Assembly: GCA_043725085.1 (NCBI GenBank)
Contig: JAYSLY010000032.1
Span: 1 to 34,257 of the forward strand
From: UBA9630 sp043725085
Lineage (GTDB): Bacteria; Patescibacteriota; Minisyncoccia; Moranbacterales; UBA2206
Direction: 5' to 3'
Length of the DNA stretch: 34,257 bases
Positions within the stretch are counted from its first letter, which is position 1, and every line of letters starts with the position of its first letter. The notes beneath the pieces were generated by a model that did no database searches, had not been told where the DNA came from, and worked only from the letters and a program-made list of their open reading frames with translations. Of this stretch, positions 29,394 to 34,257 are shown in pieces. A program made the translations under genes and the position numbers.

Positions 29394-29464
29394 TCGGAGA
29401 TCGTCTAACGGTAGGACAACAGACTCTGACTCTGTTAATTGGGGTTCGAATCCCTATCTCCGAA
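29394..29464 (+). tRNA. tRNA-Gln (anticodon CTG)
   Basis: The 71-base cloverleaf folds fully: acceptor TCGGAGA pairs with TCTCCGA, the D stem is GTCT/GGAC, the anticodon stem is ACAGA/TCTGT around loop CTCTGAC with T33 and anticodon CTG reading CAG, and the T arm is TGGGG/CCCTA around TTCGAAT. The discriminator base is A. The CCA end is not encoded; the ispH ATG begins two bases after the tRNA. Confidence 0.93.
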
Positions 29465-29466
29465 CT

Positions 29467-30300
29467 ATGGAAATAAAAATAGCGGCGCATGCCGGGTTTT
29501 GCTTTGGGGTTAGGCGAGCGGTGGATATGGCGGAAGAAGCCCTGGAGAGTGGGCGCAAGGTCTATTGTATGGGCTCGCTTATTCACAATCGACAAGTGAT
29601 TGAGAAATTGGGACAAAAAGGATTGGTCACAGTTAAGCGTGCCTTTGATGTTCCAAAGGGGAGTCTTTTTCTCATTCGCAGTCATGGAATTGATCCGAAA
29701 ATTGTGGAAGAGATTGTTGCGCGGGGCGGAGAAATTTTAGACGCGACTTGTCCATTTGTCAGGCGCGCCCAGCTTGTTGCGAAAAAATTTCACGATGAAA
29801 ATTATGACGTGGTTATTTGCGGTGACCCGGAGCACGCGGAAGTGATTGGAATTAATGCTTGGGCAAATAATTTGGCAAAAATAGTTCATGATGCGAGCGA
29901 AGTCAAGAACCTAAAATTCAAAGGTACGGTTGGCGTGCTCAGCCAGACGACGCAAAAAGCCGAACTTTTGAAAAATGTCGTGGCGGAGTTGCTGGAAAAA
30001 ACCAAAAGTCTTGTGGTTGAAAACACAATTTGTCTGGATAGCTCAACCAAGCAAGCCGAAGTCTCCGCGCTTGCAAAAGAGGTGGAGCTTATGATTGTGA
30101 TTGGCGGAAAAAATTCCAGCAATACGGGAAAATTAGTGCAGCTAAGTGAGGCGCAAAAAACTCCCACAAAGCACATTGAAAGTGCTTTGGAATTGCAATC
30201 GGAATGGTTTAGGGATGTCAAAAAGGTTGGCATTGCAGCCGGCGCTTCAACGGCACAGTTTTTGATTGATGAAGTGGTGGACAAAATTAACAATCTGTGA
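29467..30300 (+). CDS. ispH: 4-hydroxy-3-methylbut-2-enyl diphosphate reductase
   Basis: IspH makes IPP and DMAPP in the last step of the MEP isoprenoid pathway and carries a [4Fe-4S] cluster. The three cluster cysteines are present: GFCFGV (C12), DATCPFV (C95) and NTICLDSSTKQ (C189). SHGIDP (H73) and EHAEV (H123) supply the conserved substrate histidines, and the final GASTAQFLIDEVVD is the family ending. At 277 residues it is typical of the shorter bacterial forms. Its ATG lies two bases after the tRNA, with no space for a Shine-Dalgarno, so it is probably read from a processed, nearly leaderless message or shares the tRNA promoter. Confidence 0.95.
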   Translation: MEIKIAAHAGFCFGVRRAVDMAEEALESGRKVYCMGSLIHNRQVIEKLGQKGLVTVKRAFDVPKGSLFLIRSHGIDPKIVEEIVARGGEILDATCPFVRRAQLVAKKFHDENYDVVICGDPEHAEVIGINAWANNLAKIVHDASEVKNLKFKGTVGVLSQTTQKAELLKNVVAELLEKTKSLVVENTICLDSSTKQAEVSALAKEVELMIVIGGKNSSNTGKLVQLSEAQKTPTKHIESALELQSEWFRDVKKVGIAAGASTAQFLIDEVVDKINNL

Positions 30301-30306
30301 TAGAGT
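30278..30306 (+). promoter_or_regulatory. Candidate promoter of the pseudouridine synthase gene
   Basis: TGGACA (30278-30283) and TAGAGT (30301-30306) are 17 bp apart, the latter preceded by TGA as an extended -10. It overlaps the end of ispH and would give a leader of about 22 nt. Confidence 0.35.
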
Positions 30307-30334
30307 ATGCTTTAATGTGTTTTAACCGAACTCA

Positions 30335-31066
30335 ATGAAAAAAGAAATAATTTTTCCTATCAGAATCAATAAATATTTGGCTTATAATAATTTTTGCACG
30401 CGCCGAGCCGCGGATGAAATTATCAAATCCGGCCGAGTGAAGATTAATGGACAAGTCGCGGCACTTGGCGCCAAAGTCTTGGAAACTGACGAGGTGACGA
30501 TTGACAAAGATATTCGCCGCAACAAGAAGTTGGTCTATTTGGCCTATAACAAACCGGCCGGGATTGTGACTCATAGTCCGCAAAAAGGGGAGAGAAGTAT
30601 TGAAGATATTTTCAATTATTCCCAAAAAGTTTTTCCGGTTGGCCGCTTGGACAAGGACTCGCATGGACTCATCATTCTCACTAATGACGGTCGCGTGACA
30701 GATCGCCTGCTTAATCCCGATCACTATCATGAGAAAGAATATGTGGTCAAAGTTGACCGCACAATCAGTCCCGGGTTTTTGAAAAATATGGCCGAAGGAG
30801 TGGTTTTGGATGATGGATATAGGACCAGGGAATGTGAAGTGAAAAAAATCAACGATTTGGCTTTTTCGATTGTGCTTACCGAAGGTAAAAAAAGACAAAT
30901 TAGAAGAATGTGTGAAAAACTGGGACGATCCGTCACTGAGCTCAAACGCGTGCGGATTATGAATATTCAGCTCGGGGGTCTGAAAACGCGGGAATATCGC
31001 GAAATTGAAGGCGAAGAGCAGGCAGAACTCTTGGCAAGCATCGGCATTGACAGGCCGGAGATTTAG
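30335..31066 (+). CDS. rRNA pseudouridine synthase, RsuA/RluB/RluE/RluF family
   Basis: This enzyme isomerises uridine to pseudouridine in ribosomal RNA. The N-terminal S4 RNA-binding domain (RINKYLAYNNFCTRRAADEI, about 10-55) is followed by the catalytic domain with YNKPAGIVTH and VGRLDKDSHGL, where D106 is the catalytic aspartate. LTEGKKRQIRRMCEKLG is the family's C-terminal RNA-contact motif. At 243 residues it is normal. Which site (16S U516 or 23S sites such as 2605) is modified cannot be told from the sequence; the KKRQIRRM form occurs in both RluB and RluF. Confidence 0.92.
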   Translation: MKKEIIFPIRINKYLAYNNFCTRRAADEIIKSGRVKINGQVAALGAKVLETDEVTIDKDIRRNKKLVYLAYNKPAGIVTHSPQKGERSIEDIFNYSQKVFPVGRLDKDSHGLIILTNDGRVTDRLLNPDHYHEKEYVVKVDRTISPGFLKNMAEGVVLDDGYRTRECEVKKINDLAFSIVLTEGKKRQIRRMCEKLGRSVTELKRVRIMNIQLGGLKTREYREIEGEEQAELLASIGIDRPEI

Positions 31067-31083
31067 ATTTCTTGGGGCGTTTG

Positions 31084-31112
31084 TTGACAGGGGCCAAAAG
31101 ATGCGGTACAAT
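31084..31112 (+). promoter_or_regulatory. Strong promoter of rplU
   Basis: A perfect TTGACA (31084-31089) and TACAAT (31107-31112) are 17 bp apart. The leader to the ATG at 31154 would be about 35 nt. Confidence 0.8.
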
Positions 31113-31153
31113 GGCTAAGTTAAAGCTTTTTAATTATATAGTGATTTATTATT

Positions 31154-31462
31154 ATGTTGGCAATTATCAAAACCGGCGGCAAGCAATATAAGGTCAAAGT
31201 CGGAGACAAAGTTAAGATTGAAAAACTGGAAGATGCAGTCGGAAGCACAATCGTTTTTTCGGAAGTGCTTTTTGTGGGCGATGAAAAAGAAATTAAAGTC
31301 GGTACGCCATTTTTAGCTGATGCGAAAGTAGAAGGCAAAATTTTGAGAACAGAACAGGGCGACAAGGTGACTGGAATCAAATTCAAAGCGAAAAAACGTT
31401 ACAAGGTTAAGTTTGGACATCGACAGATTTTTACAGAAGTGGAAATCACGAAGATTGTATAA
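31154..31462 (+). CDS. rplU: 50S ribosomal protein L21
   Basis: L21 binds 23S rRNA on the large subunit. MLAIIKTGGKQYKVKVGDK at the start and KFKAKKRYKVKFGHRQIFTEVEI near the end are characteristic, and 102 residues is the normal length. A strong promoter and a strong terminator make it a single-gene transcript. In most bacteria rplU is followed by rpmA (L27) and a GTPase gene; here neither is present on this side. Confidence 0.96.
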   Translation: MLAIIKTGGKQYKVKVGDKVKIEKLEDAVGSTIVFSEVLFVGDEKEIKVGTPFLADAKVEGKILRTEQGDKVTGIKFKAKKRYKVKFGHRQIFTEVEITKIV

Positions 31463-31485
31463 GGTTTTCTTTGAGATAAGAAAAG

Positions 31486-31519
31486 AAAAAGCTCAAACCG
31501 GAATAGTTTGAGCTTTTTT
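31486..31519 (+). terminator. Intrinsic terminator of rplU
   Basis: GCTCAAAC (31491-31498) pairs perfectly with GTTTGAGC (31506-31513) around a 7-base loop; flanking A and T tracts extend the stem and give a T run. Confidence 0.93.
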
Positions 31520-31526
31520 ATATTTA

Positions 31527-31715
31527 TGTCATTCCCGCGAAGGCGGGAATCCAGGTTCCGCTAATTTTTGACTCTAAAAAACAAAACTGCGAGTCAGGCA
31601 AGTTCTCTATTTTAGTAAGTCTTGGATTTTAATAATTCGTTTTTCTTTATTTTAAGCTCGAGGTGTCTGGATTCCTGCTCCCCGATCTGGTCGAGGACAG
31701 GCTTCGCGGGATGAC
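31527..31715. repeat. Repeat element with inverted GTCATTCCCGCGAA-type arms
   Basis: The left arm (31527-31554, TGTCATTCCCGCGAAGG then GGGAATCCAG) and the right arm (31667-31715, CTGGATTCC then TTCGCGGGATGACA) are inverted copies of the widespread 'GTCATCCCGCGAA...GGAATCCAG' type of dispersed repeat. The right arm also has a CTGCTCCCCGATCTGGTCG insert. About 110 bases of A/T-rich DNA separate them. The right arm ends nine bases from the recR stop codon. Confidence 0.75.
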
Positions 31716-31724
31716 ACTTGGGAG

Positions 31725-32318
31725 TCATGATTCCCTTCGATTCAGAATTGCCGAACTGAGTGTCAGCTCATCAGCGTGTTCAATATCGGCGCCGGTGGCG
31801 AGGCCGCGGGCGAGGCGGGTGATTTTCACACCCCTGTCTTTTAGGTTTCTGTTAATGTAAAGAGCAGTGGCGTCTCCCTCCGTTGTGGGATTCATCGCCA
31901 AAATTACCTCCGCGATACCTTCTTTTTCTATCCTATTATCTAAATCCTTAAAATGCAAATTTTCCGTGCCAATGGTTTTGGTCGGGCTGAGTACGCCGCC
32001 CAAAACGTGGTAGAGTCCGTTATATTTTTTGGTTTTTTCAATGGCAAAAACGTCCAGCGCGTCTTCGACGACACAAATCGTTTTGACGTCTCTTGAATGA
32101 TCGGCGCAGATTGCGCAGAGTTCTCCCTCGCTGATATTCCAGCACTTTTTGCAGTGGCGCAAGTTTTTTTTGAAATCCTCGAGACTCTTGGCAAAATCAG
32201 ACAATTTTTCATTGTCTGCTTTGAACAAAAACAACACTAAGCGTTCAGCCATTTTAGGCCCAACGGAAGGCAACGCGGCGAAGTTGTCGATTAGTTTTTT
32301 GAAACTTTTGGGATACAT
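31725..32318 (-). CDS. recR: Recombination mediator protein RecR
   Basis: RecR works with RecO and RecF to load RecA at gaps. The helix-hairpin-helix (PSVGPKMAERLVLFLF, about 17-32), the zinc finger CKKC...CAIC (C56, C59, C68, C71) and the Toprim domain with VVEDALDVFAIE (about 84-95) and YHVLGGVLSP lie in the usual order. At 197 residues it is full length. It is downstream of dnaB on the same strand, separated by a 66-bp A/T-rich spacer that contains an inverted repeat, and its 3' end abuts a dispersed repeat. Confidence 0.95.
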   Translation of the reverse strand: MYPKSFKKLIDNFAALPSVGPKMAERLVLFLFKADNEKLSDFAKSLEDFKKNLRHCKKCWNISEGELCAICADHSRDVKTICVVEDALDVFAIEKTKKYNGLYHVLGGVLSPTKTIGTENLHFKDLDNRIEKEGIAEVILAMNPTTEGDATALYINRNLKDRGVKITRLARGLATGADIEHADELTLSSAILNRRES

Positions 32319-32319
32319 G

Positions 32320-32386
32320 AAAATTTTTAATTTTGTAATTTTTAAATAATTTTCTAATATTTGAATTTTAAAACATTAAAAATTTT
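32320..32386. repeat. A/T-rich inverted-repeat element between dnaB and recR
   Basis: AAAATTTTTAAT (32320-32331) returns exactly inverted as ATTAAAAATTTT (32375-32386). The right arm overlaps the dnaB stop codon and the left arm touches the recR start. The centre is of the TTTGAATTTTAAAA type seen in other spacers. Confidence 0.6.
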
Positions 32387-33746
32387 ACTCTGTGTGTACT
32401 CTTTCTAATGATTTGAAGGTGGTTGAGGCTTCGTCGAAGTAGAGTGACATTTTTCCGACTGGGCCGTTACGGTGCTTGGCGATGTGGACTTCGACAATGT
32501 TTTTGTTTGGTGTGTCAGGTTTCTCGCGATCTTCGCGATAAAGAAACAGCACGATGTCGGCGTCTTGTTCGATTGATCCTGATTCGCGAAGGTCGGACAA
32601 TTTTGGAATTTGCGGACTGCGCGATTCCACATTACGCGAGAGCTGGGAAAGGGCGATGATTGGGATATTTAATTCTCTAGCCAGTTGTTTTAGGGAGCGG
32701 GAAATTTCGGAAATTTCATTCACGCGATTGTCCCCGCCAGTCGAGCGGCCTTCCATAAGTTGCAAATAGTCGATGATGATGACGCCGACATTGTGTTCCA
32801 TTTGCAACCGGCGTGCCATGGTGCGAATTTCCATAATATTAGCTGAGCCGGAGTCATCGATGAAAATCGGGGCTTCAGAAAGGATGCCCATAGCTTCGCC
32901 AATGCGCCCAAAATCATCATCACCATCTCCGGTTTTGAGGCGGCCTGTGCGCAAGCGCCACAAATCAACACCGGACTGAGCGGCAAGCATCCTGTCAATG
33001 AGCTGATCGGCGCCCATTTCCAAAGAAAAAACACCAACACCAATTTTTTCCTTGACCGCAATATTGCGAGCAAAATCCATTGCCAAGGTGGATTTTCCGA
33101 TACTGGGACGCGCCGCCAAAATGATGAGATCGGATTTTTGAAAACCGGCCAAGATATTATTTAAATCCGGATAGCCCGTCGGAATTCCACGCAGTTGATG
33201 ATCGCCTTTGTGCAATTCATCGATACGATTGAAGGCGGCTTCCAGGATTGAACGGATCGGCACGAAATCTTGCTTGATATATTTTTGCGAAACGGCGAAC
33301 AATTTTTGCTCTGCCTGATCAAGCAGTTTATCCACGTCCTCTTCCTCGTGATAGCCGAGTTCAACAATTTCACTGGCAGTCTCAATCAATTTTCGCAGAG
33401 TGGATTTTTTTTGTACGACTTTGGCATAGTGTGAAACGTTCGAACTTGACGGGACAGTGTTGACGAGTGTGGCGAGATAGCTTGATCCGCCGATAGCATC
33501 GAGTTGTCCTTTTTCTTCCAGGCGGTTAGAAAGACTGAGCACATCGATCGGCTCTCTTTTTTCATAGAGATCGAGCATTGTTTCATAGATGATATTGTGA
33601 ATGTCTTTATAGAAATCACCCAAGCGGATGAGGTTCGCAACATGAATAATAGCGTCTTTGTCCAGCATTAAAGCCCCGAGCACGGATTTTTCCGCGTCGA
33701 TGTTTTGAGGTGGCAATTTAAGATCTTTGTTTTCGGTCGTACTCAT
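32385..33746 (-). CDS. dnaB: Replicative DNA helicase DnaB
   Basis: DnaB is the hexameric helicase that unwinds DNA at the replication fork. The N-terminal domain starts LPPQNIDAEKSVLGALMLD (about 11-29), a linker helix follows, and the RecA-like domain has Walker A ARPSIGKST with K218, where GKS replaces the more common GKT. VGVFSLEMGADQLIDRMLA, IIIDYLQLM (Walker B) and LSQLSRNVESR are the other helicase motifs, ending with QDADIVLFLYR. At 453 residues there is no intein. The promoter is probably the extended -10 upstream; recR follows on the same transcript. Confidence 0.97.
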   Translation of the reverse strand: MSTTENKDLKLPPQNIDAEKSVLGALMLDKDAIIHVANLIRLGDFYKDIHNIIYETMLDLYEKREPIDVLSLSNRLEEKGQLDAIGGSSYLATLVNTVPSSSNVSHYAKVVQKKSTLRKLIETASEIVELGYHEEEDVDKLLDQAEQKLFAVSQKYIKQDFVPIRSILEAAFNRIDELHKGDHQLRGIPTGYPDLNNILAGFQKSDLIILAARPSIGKSTLAMDFARNIAVKEKIGVGVFSLEMGADQLIDRMLAAQSGVDLWRLRTGRLKTGDGDDDFGRIGEAMGILSEAPIFIDDSGSANIMEIRTMARRLQMEHNVGVIIIDYLQLMEGRSTGGDNRVNEISEISRSLKQLARELNIPIIALSQLSRNVESRSPQIPKLSDLRESGSIEQDADIVLFLYREDREKPDTPNKNIVEVHIAKHRNGPVGKMSLYFDEASTTFKSLERVHTE

Positions 33747-33812
33747 AGCTAATCTATTCTAGCAAGAGAAAACCAAACGAGCAACTTGCGGTTTTGCCCA
33801 GTTTATGAGGAA

Positions 33813-33822
33813 ATTATACACA
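33813..33822 (-). promoter_or_regulatory. Extended -10 promoter of dnaB
   Basis: On the minus strand TGTGTATAAT has a perfect -10 (33813-33818) preceded by TG. No good -35 is seen at 17 bp. The leader to the ATG at 33746 would be about 60 nt. Confidence 0.45.
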
Positions 33823-33853
33823 GCGCCAATTGACAAATTTTAACTATTTGCTT

Positions 33854-33882
33854 TTCACAAAAAAAAAAACTTGTGGTATACT
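33854..33882 (+). promoter_or_regulatory. Promoter of the truncated secreted-protein gene
   Basis: TTCACA (33854-33859) and TATACT (33877-33882) are 17 bp apart, the latter preceded by TGG as an extended -10. The leader to the ATG at 33989 would be about 100 nt and contains a CTTGCG/CGCAAG hairpin (33928-33933 and 33953-33958). Confidence 0.55.
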
Positions 33883-33988
33883 GAGGCTAGCTAAAAATAT
33901 ATAATGGGGAAGCTGAATGAGTCGAGGCTTGCGAATAATTTTTTGGCAAATGCGCAAGTCCCGTAAGTTATAAATTTTCAAAATAAAA

Positions 33989-34257
33989 ATGAATTTGTTT
34001 GCTATTATCCAAAACATAATTTACCATTTCGCCAAAAATTCCAAGCGAAATCCAAAAACCGTCTCCAATTCCGGGGAGGGGGCTTTAATAGCTAACATTT
34101 CCCAAAAACTGTCTTTGGTCTTTTTCCTGGCCTTACTTTTCTGCACTTTCTCCATTCCCAAAACCCACGCTGCGAGACAAATGGAAATGGTCGCTCTGAT
34201 CACCGACAATAATGGCAAAGGCATAAACGGAGACTACAATATCCGCCTCGCCCTCTA
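33989..34257 (+). CDS. Secreted or membrane-anchored protein, truncated by the window end
   Basis: The frame stays open from the ATG at 33989 to the last base, giving at least 89 residues with no stop. A positively charged, serine/asparagine-rich start of about 40 residues leads to a hydrophobic segment LSLVFFLALLFCTFSI followed by PKTHAARQ, a typical signal-peptide end with AxA-like cleavage. The exported part begins MEMVALITDNNGKGINGDYNIRLALY-like (split: MEMVALITDNN, GKGINGDYNIRLAL). I do not recognise the mature domain; the ITDNNGKGINGDYN start resembles bacterial Ig-like or carboxypeptidase-regulatory-like folds, a weak impression only. Confidence 0.65.
   Translation, partial: MNLFAIIQNIIYHFAKNSKRNPKTVSNSGEGALIANISQKLSLVFFLALLFCTFSIPKTHAARQMEMVALITDNNGKGINGDYNIRLAL

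Noticed and set aside
31663..31860. Plus-strand open frame of 65 codons across the repeat arm and recR end
   Set aside because: It is made of the dispersed repeat arm and antisense recR sequence.
32385..33746. Intein or insertion in dnaB
   Set aside because: Motifs are contiguous and the total length is normal for intein-free DnaB.
1..34257. Alternative genetic code with TGA recoded, as in some Patescibacteria
   Set aside because: Genes such as ispH and porB end at TGA exactly where the family ends, and no conserved gene reads through TGA.

Overview
The window looks like chromosomal DNA of an uncultured bacterium of the Candidate Phyla Radiation (Patescibacteria, Parcubacteria group; Moranbacteria-like is my best guess). 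The reasons are the compact single-copy housekeeping genes, start codons that mostly lack Shine-Dalgarno sequences, A/T-rich spacers with extended -10 promoters, an isolated pyruvate:ferredoxin oxidoreductase operon, and many short palindromic repeats. TGA is used as a stop (for example at the end of ispH), so the recoded lineages are unlikely. The placement is inference from style, not from a marker-gene tree.

Layout. (1) 1-6.75 kb: a visibly A/T-rich block of two convergent operons. The plus-strand operon holds inorganic pyrophosphatase, an APH-type small-molecule kinase, a divergent GCS2/amidoligase-type carboxylate-amine ligase and a HisC-like PLP enzyme. The minus-strand operon holds a HAD phosphatase, a class III aminotransferase and an ATP-grasp-like ligase. 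Together they look like an uncharacterised pathway building an amino-acid-derived or pseudo-peptide metabolite; this is the best candidate here for an undescribed system. (2) 6.75-7.13 kb: a gene-free gap with a G10 tract and a terminator-like hairpin. (3) 7.1-10.8 kb: a PurD-like ATP-grasp protein, a multi-pass membrane histidine kinase and a single-domain response regulator. (4) 10.8-16.1 kb: an RNase HI-like protein and a MacAB-type exporter (adaptor, ATPase, two permeases), with a hidden zinc-ribbon gene on the opposite strand. (5) 16.3-17.9 kb: a single-pass membrane protein and a two-domain thioredoxin-fold protein. (6) 18.0-21.3 kb: pyruvate:ferredoxin oxidoreductase gamma, delta, alpha, a small coiled-coil protein and beta. 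(7) 21.3-26.5 kb: an alkyltransferase, rlmN, a Nudix hydrolase, elp3 divergent from a Trm9-like methyltransferase, ybeY and dgkA. (8) 26.5-34.3 kb: ftsA, ftsZ, tRNA-Gln, ispH, an RsuA/RluB-type pseudouridine synthase, rplU, recR and dnaB, ending in a truncated gene for a secreted protein.

Two themes stand out besides the cluster. Palindromic or short-period repeats have entered protein-coding genes while keeping the frame: a hairpin between the two ferredoxin motifs of porD, three elements in elp3, and a 7-bp tandem repeat near the 3' end of porA that could switch frame. Related elements fill spacers. This resembles the in-frame palindromic elements known from Rickettsia. The other is elp3 lying head-to-head, 6 bp apart, with a Trm9-like methyltransferase, which suggests a bacterial route to the wobble-uridine modification mcm5U that is known from eukaryotes.

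Regulation can be read in several places: good sigma70-type promoters lie before the HAD operon, the zinc-ribbon gene, the histidine kinase, ftsA, ftsZ, tRNA-Gln and rplU, and clear intrinsic terminators follow the zinc-ribbon gene, the exporter, the thioredoxin-fold gene, ftsZ and rplU.
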